From WTGJ01 sp965237765 (GTDB lineage Bacteria > Chloroflexota > Anaerolineae > Aggregatilineales > Phototrophicaceae): a stretch of DNA of 64,000 nucleotides. A program made the translations under genes and the position numbers. The notes beneath the pieces are model-generated. The model searched no databases and had not been told where the DNA came from. It saw only the letters and a program-made list of their open reading frames with translations. Positions 53,952 through 62,179 of this stretch are shown here, piece by piece. Each line of letters starts with the position of its first letter. The first letter of the stretch is position 1. The stretch lies in the NCBI GenBank assembly GCA_965237765.1, contig OZ250157.1, forward strand, positions 2,232,001 to 2,296,000, given 5' to 3'.

Positions 53952-55484
53952 ATGCAGATCGAAATCCGCCATATCCACAAACGCTTCGGCGCGATCCATG
54001 CGAATAACGACATCTCAGTAATCTTTCCTGCCGGGCGCATTGTGGGCGTATTGGGCGAAAACGGCGCCGGTAAATCGACGCTGATGAAAATCTTGTCCGG
54101 CTTTCAGGCGCCAGATGAAGGGAAGATCTGGATCGACGGCCGCGCCGAGAATTACCGCGGACCGCAAGCGGCCATCGCCCTTGGCATCGGCATGCTTCAG
54201 CAGGACCCGCTCGACGTAGGGGCGATGACGGTGATGGAAAATTTCACCTATGGCGCGCCGGGCTCCTTCTTGCTCGATCGGCAGGAGTTGCGCGAGCGCC
54301 TGGCGCAAATGTGCCAGCATATCGGCTTTGAGTTGCCAGCCGACCAGCCGGTGAGCCAACTGAGCATCGCACAGCGGCAACAGCTGGAGATCGTACGTTT
54401 GTTGGCGCTCGGTGTCCACACACTAATTCTGGATGAGCCAACGACCGGCATCTCCACCGACCAAAAAGACCAGCTATTTGAGACGTTACGAGATCTTGCT
54501 CGGCAGGACGGTATGACTATCCTGCTCGTCTCTCATAAGTTGGAGGACGTCATTGCATTATGCGATGAGGTTATCGTATTGCGGGCGGGGCGGCTCGTCG
54601 GGCAGCGCGAGATGCCCGCCACCAAAGGCGAGCTGGTGAATTTGATGTTCGGCCAGCAACTCACGGCCGAACGCCGGAAAACGCGAGACTTCTGCGATGC
54701 GCCTATCGTGCTGGAATTAGAAGATTTCACCGCTGAAACGCCACGATTATCCTTGGCGCCGCTGGATCTGAGCGTGCATGAAGGCGAAATCATTGGCCTG
54801 GCAGGGCTGGATGGTAGCGGGCAGCAGCTCTTCATGCGCGCGTGTTCTGGCTTAATGCGTTCGTCGGGTGGGCAGTTGCGCTTGCTCGGGCAAGAGATGA
54901 CTGGTCGGCATTACAGAGAATTTCGGCGCCGCGGTGTGGCGTATGGCGCGGCGGGACGCCTCGAGGAGGGGCTCATCGCTGGTTTAACGCTAACTGAGCA
55001 CGTTGCGCTGACGCAGGAAGCGAGCGGACTGCTGGGCATGTTGGATTGGCAGCAGGCGGCGGCCGATACGCGCGAACGCATCGCCGTATATGACATCCGC
55101 GGCGCCGCGGACGACGCGATCGAAGGTCTTTCTGGCGGCAACCAGCAGCGCGCGCTGATCTCGCTCCTGCCGGAGCGGCCGCAATTGCTCATCATTGAGC
55201 AGCCAACGCGCGGGCTGGATGTCGATTCAGTGCGCGCCATCTGGGGGCAATTACTGGAGCGCAGCCATAATGGCGTGGCCATCCTCTTCAGCTCGAATGA
55301 TTTGGATGAGTTGGTGACGTATTCTGACCGAATTCTGGTCTTTTTCGTTGGTCGGACGCAGCTGATCGAAGACCCGTCGCAGACGACAGTGAGCAAGTTG
55401 GGGCACGCGATAGGCGGCGCGTTCGAGGGCAAGCGCAAGGAAATAAGCGTCAGCACGATGAAGATAAATAGCACGCCAGCATGA
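53952..55484 (+). CDS. BMP-type nucleoside ABC importer C, ATP-binding protein
   Basis: A 510-residue double ABC ATPase: domain 1 with Walker A VLGENGAGKSTLMK, signature LSIAQRQQLEIVRLLALG and Walker B LILDEPTTGIST; domain 2 with degenerate P-loop GLDGSGQQLFMRA, signature GLSGGNQQRALISLLPE and LLIIEQPTRGLDVDSVRAIW. The SIAQRQQLE signature in domain 1 departs from the VGEQQRVEI of the other two importers. Its stop overlaps the next start (ATGA). Confidence 0.92.
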   Translation: MQIEIRHIHKRFGAIHANNDISVIFPAGRIVGVLGENGAGKSTLMKILSGFQAPDEGKIWIDGRAENYRGPQAAIALGIGMLQQDPLDVGAMTVMENFTYGAPGSFLLDRQELRERLAQMCQHIGFELPADQPVSQLSIAQRQQLEIVRLLALGVHTLILDEPTTGISTDQKDQLFETLRDLARQDGMTILLVSHKLEDVIALCDEVIVLRAGRLVGQREMPATKGELVNLMFGQQLTAERRKTRDFCDAPIVLELEDFTAETPRLSLAPLDLSVHEGEIIGLAGLDGSGQQLFMRACSGLMRSSGGQLRLLGQEMTGRHYREFRRRGVAYGAAGRLEEGLIAGLTLTEHVALTQEASGLLGMLDWQQAAADTRERIAVYDIRGAADDAIEGLSGGNQQRALISLLPERPQLLIIEQPTRGLDVDSVRAIWGQLLERSHNGVAILFSSNDLDELVTYSDRILVFFVGRTQLIEDPSQTTVSKLGHAIGGAFEGKRKEISVSTMKINSTPA

Positions 55485-56566
55485 TCAGCTTGAAACCTGA
55501 GTTTCGCGCGCTCGCGTGGCGGATTTTCTTTCTGATCTTGCCGTTGCTTGTGGCATTGGTGGTAGCCACTTTCATCTTACTGTTATTGGATCAAGACCCG
55601 AACGAAGTCTTGCGGCAAGCCTGGAAGGGCGCATTTGGTAGCGAGCGTCGCGTAGCCAGCGTGCTGAATTACTGGATACCGCTGGCCTTCGCCTCGATGG
55701 GCTTGGTCATCACGTTTCGCGTTGGTCTCTGGAATATCGGCATCGAGGGACAAATGATCATGGGCGCGGTCTTCGCCAGCTATGTGCCGCTTTATGTGCC
55801 CATGCCGCCGGCGTTGAGCATCGTGGCCAGCCTTTTGCTCGCTGCCCTTGGCGGCGCGCTCTGGGCGGTGATGGTCGGTTTCTTGCGAAACCGTTTCGGC
55901 GTGCATGAGATTTTTGGCGGCGTCGCGCTAAATGCGATTGCCGCGGGCATTTCGCTCTATCTGGTGCGTGGCCCCTGGGGCCTCGTCGGTAACAACAACC
56001 AGACGCCTGTCTTTCCGCGTGAAACTTGGTTGCCGACGCTCTCTGCAGGATTCGGCGTGAGCCAACTGATGCTCATCCTCCTGGCGCTCTCGGCGCTAGC
56101 CATCATTTTCTTGATGGAACGGAGCCGCTGGGGTTTGCAGCTAAAAGCGACGGGGCGCAATCGGCAATCGGCGTTATTGCTGGGCGTGCCCGTGCGCGGC
56201 GTCTCTTTATCGGCCTTCGTGCTCTGCGGTGCGTTGGCTGGCCTGGGTGGCGCGCATCGCGTGTTGCATACCTATCATTATTTGCTGCCAAACATATCCG
56301 GCGGCATCGGTTTTCTCGGATTATTGGTGGTGATGCTCTCCGGTTTTCATGCGGCAGTAGTACCCTTCATCGCTTATTTTATGGCGGCGCTCTCGGCCGG
56401 GAGCACGCGCTTCCAGACGCTTTTGCGCCTAGATCCTTCGCTCATCGATGTACTACAGGGCTTCATCGTCCTGACATACGTGCTATTCGCGGGAATACAG
56501 GAGCGCTTTTTCCCGCAGCGTCGTGATCCGCCCGCAATCCAGGCAGAGGGGGATAGCGCGCAATGA
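55481..56566 (+). CDS. BMP-type nucleoside ABC importer C, permease 1
   Basis: A 361-residue permease. TM1 (LPLLVALVVATFILLLLDQDP) is followed by GSERRVASVLNYWIPLAFASMG and the motif TFRVGLWNIGIEGQMIMGAVFA, with the ATPase-contact loop KATGRNRQSALLLGVPVRG. About ten hydrophobic spans. Overlaps both neighbours by four bases. Confidence 0.92.
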   Translation: MISLKPEFRALAWRIFFLILPLLVALVVATFILLLLDQDPNEVLRQAWKGAFGSERRVASVLNYWIPLAFASMGLVITFRVGLWNIGIEGQMIMGAVFASYVPLYVPMPPALSIVASLLLAALGGALWAVMVGFLRNRFGVHEIFGGVALNAIAAGISLYLVRGPWGLVGNNNQTPVFPRETWLPTLSAGFGVSQLMLILLALSALAIIFLMERSRWGLQLKATGRNRQSALLLGVPVRGVSLSAFVLCGALAGLGGAHRVLHTYHYLLPNISGGIGFLGLLVVMLSGFHAAVVPFIAYFMAALSAGSTRFQTLLRLDPSLIDVLQGFIVLTYVLFAGIQERFFPQRRDPPAIQAEGDSAQ

Positions 56567-57540
56567 ATGAGGTCCTGATCAACACACTCAACTCTCTCGT
56601 CTCTAACGCGACGCCGCTGGTGATCGCTGCGATGGGCGAAACGATCACCGAGCGGGCCGGCGTGATCAACCTCTCGCTGAACGGCAGCATTTTGTTGGCG
56701 GCGATGGTTGGTTTCGCGGCGGCGCTGGCGACGGATACGCTCATTCTCGGGCTGGCGGCGGCGGTGATCGTCGGCGCGGCCATTGCCCTCATCGTCGCCT
56801 TTTCGTCGATCCATTTGCGGCGGGATCAGGTCGCAGTAGGCTTTGTGTTGACAATTTTGGCGGGGAAGCTGGCCGACTTCCTGGGGCAACCTCTGAATTC
56901 CGCCTCCGGTCCGACCTTTCCCAAGCAGAGCATCCCGATCCTGCGCGATATACCGGCGCTGGGGCACATCTTCTTCGATCACAATTTACTGGTGTATTTT
57001 AGTTTCGTGTTGGTGATCGGTTGTTGGTATTGGTTATTCCGGACGCGGCCGGGGCTGGCGCACCGGGCGATCGGCGAGCGGCCGGCGGCGGCTTACGCGC
57101 GCGGCGCTTCGGTCAACCGGTTGCGATATGTCTATACGGCGGTGGGTGGCGGCCTCGTGGGGTTAGCGGGCGCCTCCTATTCGCTCAGCATCAAGATCGG
57201 CTGGCCTTCCATCATCTCGTATAACGGCGATGGCTGGATCGCGCTGGCGATCGTGATTTTTGCTGGCTGGCATCCTTTCCGTGTGCTGCTGGGCGCATAT
57301 ATGCTCTCAGCATTGCGGGCGGCCGCATCCGATTTCCAGCGCTCCTCATTGAATATCCCGACGGAGCTGCTCAACACTGGCTTGCCCTGGGCGCTGCTCG
57401 TCATCACCCTAATCCTGGTGAACACGGGCCAGGTGGATAGACTGCTCGGCGTCTTACCAGAGCGAATGCGGGGGCGATTCCGAGCGCTCTTGCGGTCGGA
57501 TGCGCCGGCAGCGCTTGGCGAACGATTCGAGCCCGATTGA
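56563..57540 (+). CDS. BMP-type nucleoside ABC importer C, permease 2
   Basis: A 325-residue permease with the family start AMGETITERAGVINLSLNGSI, the loop RAIGERPAAAYARGASVNRLRYV and the end SLNIPTELLNTGLPWALLVI. Its stop is 36 bases before the selenoprotein candidate, which has its own Shine-Dalgarno and may be cotranscribed. Confidence 0.92.
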   Translation: MNEVLINTLNSLVSNATPLVIAAMGETITERAGVINLSLNGSILLAAMVGFAAALATDTLILGLAAAVIVGAAIALIVAFSSIHLRRDQVAVGFVLTILAGKLADFLGQPLNSASGPTFPKQSIPILRDIPALGHIFFDHNLLVYFSFVLVIGCWYWLFRTRPGLAHRAIGERPAAAYARGASVNRLRYVYTAVGGGLVGLAGASYSLSIKIGWPSIISYNGDGWIALAIVIFAGWHPFRVLLGAYMLSALRAAASDFQRSSLNIPTELLNTGLPWALLVITLILVNTGQVDRLLGVLPERMRGRFRALLRSDAPAALGERFEPD

Positions 57541-57576
57541 TCGAAGTGCAATTCGTTTGATGCGTGGGAGCCGGCC

Positions 57577-58293
57577 ATGACGGAAGAAGAGCGAGATTTG
57601 TTGGCGCGCTACAACTATCCAGATTTCACGCCGAAGTATTTCGAACCGTGGATGCGTTTCGGCGAATCCCCGCCGCCAGGCGAGACGGGAGCAGATTTTC
57701 CACTCTGGAGCGCCGAGAATGGCAGCGAGAGTGCACTGGCGCAACTCTGGGCGCGGCAACGCTACACGGTCGTCGAATTTGGTAGTTTTACCTGACCGTA
57801 TTGCGGTATGGCCGCGCCGGTGATGGACGCGGCCGCCGAACGCTTTGCGGCGCAAGGCGTAGCTTCGTTCTTCCTCTATACCAATGAGGCGCATCCAGGA
57901 GAGCATTATCCACACCTCACATCTATGGCGCAGAAAGAGTCGCACGCGGTGGCTATGCGTGAAGTCTATGGCTTGCGACGGCCCATCTGGCTCGATTCGC
58001 TGGACGGCAGCGCCCACCGCGCCTATGGCTCCATGCCGAATATGACCTGGATCTTCAACCGCCGCGGCATCGTGCAATACAAGGCAGCCTGGACGGATAT
58101 CGCGAGCGTGGTTGGCGCGCTGGAGAATTTTCTGGCTGTCGATGAATTGCGCAAAGAGCACGAGTTTCGTGCGCCCTTCCCTATCCAGCGTTTGGATTTC
58201 CGCCCCATCGACCGCGACGCCTTCCGCCGGGGGTTGGAGCGCAACGGCCCGAAGGCTGTCCGCGAATTTGAGGAAGCCTTCCCTTCGCCCTAG
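57577..58293 (+). CDS. deiodinase-like thioredoxin-fold protein, probable selenoprotein (UGA at codon 73)
   Basis: Read through the in-frame TGA at 57793-57795, the gene codes 238 residues with selenocysteine at 73. The motif is VEFGSFT-Sec-PYCG, which matches the FGSxT-Sec-P catalytic signature of the iodothyronine deiodinase family, and the flanks fit too: ASFFLYTNEAHPGEHY after it corresponds to the family's YIEEAHxxD region, and NMTWIFNRRGIVQYKAAWTD is the end of a thioredoxin-like fold. The frame continues for 165 codons with normal coding character. A SECIS-like hairpin starts 15 bases after the UGA. Start ATG 57577 has GGGAG six bases upstream. The likely role is a redox or reductive dehalogenation activity; bacterial members have no settled substrate. 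If UGA were read as stop, only a 72-residue fragment would be made. Confidence 0.85.
57810..57834 (+). promoter_or_regulatory. bacterial SECIS-like hairpin downstream of UGA
   Basis: GGCCGCG (57810-57816) and CGCGGCC (57828-57834) form a perfect 7-bp stem. Inside it CC/GG can extend the helix past a bulged A, leaving the apical loop GGTGAT about 24 bases after the UGA. Spacing, bulge and a G in the first two loop positions fit the known bacterial SECIS rules. Read by eye; no folding was run. Confidence 0.7.
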
Positions 58294-58343
58294 CATGCAC
58301 GGGCCACAGATCGCTATTCCCTTAGCGAAAAATCGCTGCTAGC

Positions 58344-59552
58344 ATGGCCGGCCGCTCATTTGAGGCCGACTCCGTGGAACACAAGAGCGAATTCCGCATC
58401 GCCAATCAGCGCAGATATCAGCACCAGAGTGCCTTTCGCTGGCTAGTTTCTCATTGCGGTTTCCAGCGCTGGATCCTGTTGGTTTCTGTCAGTTTCCATT
58501 TCTTTTCGGTAGGCGCACACTCGCTCTCTTATGTGTATATTGGCGACGCGGCGGCGGAAATACTCACACCCTCGCGCGTGGATGGCATGCTCCACTATGG
58601 CGCGCTCGTGTTGGCCGTACTTTTCATTGGCGGTTTGTCCGGGCTAGTGGCAGAAATTATGCTGGAGACGGTCGCGCAACGCCTTGGGCGGGACGCGCGC
58701 GAGGAGCTTTACGTCAGCCTGCTCGCAAAAAGCCAGACTTATCACGATAGGCAGCGCGTGGGGGATATCATGGCGCGCGCCACGGAAGACATCAATCAAC
58801 TGATTATGATGGTAAACCCTGGTTTCCTCTTCGTCGTCGAAATTGGCCTCGGCCTCATCCTGCCCATAGTCACGATAGCGACGATTTCCGCGCAGCTGAT
58901 ATTGGTGCCAGTCGCCTTCCTGGGGATCTATTATCTTACAGGCCGTTGGTATCTCAACCAGTTGTTGCCCGTTTCGCAGGAGCAACGACGCGGTTATGGC
59001 TTGATGAACGCCGTGCTCGAAGAAGCGATCAATGGAATCGAGGTCGTCAAAGCGAGCAGCCAAGAGATCAGCGAGCGACAGAAATTTCGCCAGAGCGCGA
59101 AATTCTATCGCGATTTGTTCGCTAAGCAAGGTCGTCTCGAAGCGCGTTATTTCCCTATGTTCTTCTACGCGATCGCCCTCGGGCTCGCCTTCTTTCATGG
59201 TTTTTGGCTGCTCGAGCGGGACGCTTTGAGCATCCCACAAATGATCACATTCATGGGTTTGATGGCGCTGCTCCGTTTCCCGGTGTTTGAGGGCATCTTC
59301 GCATTCACTTTCTTGTTGATGGGCTACGCAAGCGCCGAACGAATCTTGAAAGTGATCGTGGCACGGGCTGATATGGACGAAAACGCCGAGGGCCACAGGG
59401 CAGAATTGCACGGCGAAATTGTGTTTGAGGACGTTTATTTTGGCTTTGAAGGCACGCCATGCTGCGCGATGTCAGCTTTCGCATTGCCCCGGGCGAGACA
59501 GTGGCCATCGTCGGGCAAACGGGCTCCGGCAAGACGACACTCACCGAGCTGA
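58344..59552 (+). CDS. ABC exporter half-transporter, N-terminal part (frameshifted)
   Basis: This frame covers the six-span transmembrane domain of a type IV ABC exporter (Sav1866/MsbA type): RWILLVSVSFHFFSVGAHSL, GRDAREELYVSLLAKSQTYHDR, ATEDINQLIMMVNPGFLFVV, then the start of the nucleotide-binding domain, GEIVFEDVYFGFEGTP. After this the frame reads a non-homologous tail (CCAMSAFALPRARQ...) and stops at 59552. The rest of the ATPase domain continues in another frame from 59459. One base appears to be missing near 59455. The start ATG 58344 lacks a clear ribosome site. It is either an inactivated gene, a sequence error or, less likely, a frameshifted product. Confidence 0.8.
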   Translation: MAGRSFEADSVEHKSEFRIANQRRYQHQSAFRWLVSHCGFQRWILLVSVSFHFFSVGAHSLSYVYIGDAAAEILTPSRVDGMLHYGALVLAVLFIGGLSGLVAEIMLETVAQRLGRDAREELYVSLLAKSQTYHDRQRVGDIMARATEDINQLIMMVNPGFLFVVEIGLGLILPIVTIATISAQLILVPVAFLGIYYLTGRWYLNQLLPVSQEQRRGYGLMNAVLEEAINGIEVVKASSQEISERQKFRQSAKFYRDLFAKQGRLEARYFPMFFYAIALGLAFFHGFWLLERDALSIPQMITFMGLMALLRFPVFEGIFAFTFLLMGYASAERILKVIVARADMDENAEGHRAELHGEIVFEDVYFGFEGTPCCAMSAFALPRARQWPSSGKRAPARRHSPS

Positions 59553-60154
59553 TCAATCGAACTTACGATGTCGTGCGCGGGCGTATTCTCATCGATGGCG
59601 TGGATGTACGCGAATGGAATTTGACGGCGCTCCGCTCACAAATCAGCAAGATCGAGCAGGATGTCTTCTTGTTCAAGCGCAGCATCGCGGAGAATATCGC
59701 TTTTGGCACTCCGAGCGCAGCGCGCGCTCAGGTTGAGGACGCGGCGCGCGCGGCTCAGGCACACGATTTCATCCTCGGCTTTCAGAATGGCTACGAGACC
59801 GAGGTGGGCAGCCGCGGGGTTACGCTTTCTGGCGGTCAGCGGCAACGCATTGCCCTTGCCCGCGCCTTCCTGAGCGATCCGCGCATTCTCATCCTCGATG
59901 ATTCCACCAGCGCGATTGACAGCGAAACCGAGGACGAGATCCAGCGCGCCATCCGTAGGGCGCAAGAGGGTCGCACGACCCTGCTCATCACGCACCGCCT
60001 TTCGCAAATCCGCTGGGCGGACCATATCCTCGTATTGGAAGACGGCGAATTGATCGGCGCGGGGCGCCATGATGACTTGTTGCGCAGCTGCGAGGTGTAT
60101 CGGCGCATCTTCACCCGCTACGAGCTCGCCCTACCCGAGCTGGAACAGGCCTGA
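59459..60154 (+). CDS. ABC exporter half-transporter, ATPase part (other frame)
   Basis: 231 residues holding the nucleotide-binding domain that belongs to the preceding frame: LRDVSFRIAPGETVAIVGQTGSGKTTL (Walker A), Q-loop SKIEQDVFLFKRSIAENI, signature VTLSGGQRQRIALARA, Walker B ILILDDSTSAIDSETE (aspartate in place of the usual catalytic glutamate) and the H-loop TLLITHRLSQ. Expected junction: FEGTP-x-MLRDVSF. Domain and motif set are complete, so the lesion looks recent. The Asp replacing Glu suggests the degenerate half of a heterodimeric exporter, with the next gene the active half. Confidence 0.82.
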   Translation: MLRDVSFRIAPGETVAIVGQTGSGKTTLTELINRTYDVVRGRILIDGVDVREWNLTALRSQISKIEQDVFLFKRSIAENIAFGTPSAARAQVEDAARAAQAHDFILGFQNGYETEVGSRGVTLSGGQRQRIALARAFLSDPRILILDDSTSAIDSETEDEIQRAIRRAQEGRTTLLITHRLSQIRWADHILVLEDGELIGAGRHDDLLRSCEVYRRIFTRYELALPELEQA

Positions 60155-60163
60155 GGAGCGGCT

Positions 60164-62053
60164 ATGGGCTTCATCATGGATGGGCTGGATGCCGAAGAAT
60201 ACGACCGCCGTTATAGCGATCGGGATTTGGTTAAGCGGATCCTCGGTTACTTCCGGCCAGAGGGGCGGCGTATGGCCATCGTCTCGATGGCGGTGGTCAT
60301 CTATTCGTTAAGCAGTATCCTTTTGCCGATCTTCATCTCCGATGTGTTGGACCGCGTCAGCGTCGAACTTAATCCATCCTTCATACTGAATAGCGCGGCG
60401 ATCCTTTTGCCGAACTTCATCTCCAATATGTTGGACCGCGTGAGCGTCGAACTTAATCCATCCTTCATACTGAATAGTGCGATGATCCTGGTGCTGATTG
60501 GCGTGGTTAGCTGGGTGTTTCGCGGCGCTCGTTCCTGGCTGGCGTATATCGCCATTGGTAACGTGACTTTGAAGCTCCGCGACGACGCCTTTCAGGCTGT
60601 CTTAGAGCGCGACCTCTCATTCTATGACGAATTCCCGTCGGGCAAGATCGTCAGCCGAGTGGCCTCGGATACCCAGGCTTTTTCTACCGTCGTCGCATTG
60701 TCGGTGGAATTGCTGGCGCAAACGATGATCGTCGTGTTACTTGTTGGCTATCTCTTCACCGTGAATGTGGAGCTGACGCTACTAACGTTGACGCTAATGC
60801 CGTTTATCTTCGGCGCTTCGCTGGGCTTTCGGAGCATCGCGCGGCGCACGGTGACGCAATCTCGCCGCATAAATGCCGAGGTCAATCAGCATATCCAGGA
60901 GACGGTGAGTGGCATCCGCGTTGCCAAGACGTTTCGTCAAGAGGGAGCGATTTACGAAGAATTCCGTGGGGTCAACGCGCGATCTTTTCGAATCAATTTG
61001 CGCAATGGTTACATCTTCAGCAGCATTTTCCCTATCCTCATCACAATAGCTGGTGTGGGGACGGCGATGCTGGTCTACGCGGGCGGGCTGGCGGCGCAAC
61101 GCGGCACGATCACATATGGTGAATGGTATCTCTATATCCAGGCAATCAGCGCATTCTGGTATCCCCTGACGAGCATAGCTTCATTCTGGAGCCAATTCCA
61201 ACTTGGCTTAGCAGCAGGTGAGCGCGTCTTTGCCTTGATCGATGCCGAGCCGCGCGTGACGCAGAGTGACTCGCTGCGTCCAGAGGGATTCACGGGCAAG
61301 ATTCGTTTCGAGGGCATGGATTTCGCTTATCACGAAAGCGAGCCGGTGCTGCGCGATTTCTCGCTGAGCATTGCTGCGGGCGAAACATTGGCACTCGTCG
61401 GCCATACTGGCTCAGGCAAATCGAGCATCGGCAAACTGATTGCGCGCTTTTACGAATTCCAGAGCGGCCGGCTGCTCGTCGATGACCGGGATATTCGCAC
61501 GCTGGATCTGGAACATTATCGCGCGCGCCTCGGTATCGTCACGCAGACTCCTTTCCTTTTCAGCGGCACGGTGCGCGACAACATTCGCTACGGCCGCCCC
61601 AAAGCGAGCGACGCGGATGTCGAAAGGGTGGCGCAGCTGGTGGGGCGCGGTGATTGGATCCGCACGCTCAGTGATGGGCTGGATACCGAAGTAGGCGAGC
61701 GCGGCAGCAGCATCTCCATGGGGCAACGGCAGCTGGTTGCCCTGGCGCGCGTCTTGTTGCAAGAACCCGCCATCGTCATCCTAGATGAGGCGACAGCCAA
61801 CGTCGACCCGCTCACGGAAACGCTCATCCAGGAGGGGCTGGAAGCGGTGATGACCGAACGGACAGCGATCGTCATCGCCCATCGCCTTTCCACCATCAGG
61901 AATTCGGACCGAATCATCGTCTTGCGCGAAGGCGAAATCATCGAGACCGGTGACCACGATGGCTTACTCGCCGCTGGTGGCCATTACGCTGAATTGTACA
62001 ACACGTATTTTCGGCACCAGTCGCTGGCATACATCGAGAGTGTGGTCATTTGA
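60164..62053 (+). CDS. ABC exporter half-transporter with internal TM1 duplication
   Basis: A 629-residue exporter half: transmembrane domain, then Walker A LVGHTGSGKSSIGKL, Q-loop LGIVTQTPFLFSGTVRDNI, the signature position reads GSSISMGQRQLVALAR (SMGQ in place of SGGQ), Walker B AIVILDEATANVDP with catalytic glutamate, and H-loop AIVIAHRLSTIRNS. It pairs naturally with the preceding gene, whose Walker B glutamate is replaced, as in heterodimeric exporters. Residues 52-79 and 80-107 are near-identical copies of a 28-residue unit (LDRVSVELNPSFILNSA in both), coded by an 84-bp tandem duplication in the first membrane region. Substrate unknown. Confidence 0.9.
   Translation: MGFIMDGLDAEEYDRRYSDRDLVKRILGYFRPEGRRMAIVSMAVVIYSLSSILLPIFISDVLDRVSVELNPSFILNSAAILLPNFISNMLDRVSVELNPSFILNSAMILVLIGVVSWVFRGARSWLAYIAIGNVTLKLRDDAFQAVLERDLSFYDEFPSGKIVSRVASDTQAFSTVVALSVELLAQTMIVVLLVGYLFTVNVELTLLTLTLMPFIFGASLGFRSIARRTVTQSRRINAEVNQHIQETVSGIRVAKTFRQEGAIYEEFRGVNARSFRINLRNGYIFSSIFPILITIAGVGTAMLVYAGGLAAQRGTITYGEWYLYIQAISAFWYPLTSIASFWSQFQLGLAAGERVFALIDAEPRVTQSDSLRPEGFTGKIRFEGMDFAYHESEPVLRDFSLSIAAGETLALVGHTGSGKSSIGKLIARFYEFQSGRLLVDDRDIRTLDLEHYRARLGIVTQTPFLFSGTVRDNIRYGRPKASDADVERVAQLVGRGDWIRTLSDGLDTEVGERGSSISMGQRQLVALARVLLQEPAIVILDEATANVDPLTETLIQEGLEAVMTERTAIVIAHRLSTIRNSDRIIVLREGEIIETGDHDGLLAAGGHYAELYNTYFRHQSLAYIESVVI
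60317..60484 (+). repeat. 84-bp in-frame tandem duplication
   Basis: Copies 60317-60400 and 60401-60484 differ at 7 of 84 positions by my count, several of them amino-acid changing. The period is a whole number of codons (28), so the ABC exporter frame is kept. Confidence 0.92.
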
Positions 62054-62106
62054 GCGTGTCTCCATAGCTGAGACCGCAAATTCTACAGGTTAATTCGGGC
62101 GCGTTT

Positions 62107-62120
62107 CGCTAGCGCTAGCG
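62107..62120. repeat. 14-bp perfect palindrome
   Basis: CGCTAGCGCTAGCG, with no central spacer, in the 126-base gap between the exporter genes and the MacB-type ATPase gene; possible operator or self-annealing RNA element. A TATTAT box (62149-62154) lies downstream of it. Confidence 0.4.
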
Positions 62121-62179
62121 TCGATGCAACTCGGCGCGCATTAGCGCGTATTATCAATGTTGGGAAACGAGGCAAAACC

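Noticed and set aside
57793..57795. UGA read as tryptophan (altered genetic code)
   Set aside because: TGA is the stop codon of many complete genes in the window (for example in the overlapping ATGA junctions), and tryptophan is coded by TGG throughout.
59440..59470. Programmed -1 frameshift joining the two ABC exporter frames
   Set aside because: I see no in-frame X-XXY-YYZ slippery heptamer or downstream pseudoknot near the junction; a one-base deletion or sequence error is simpler.
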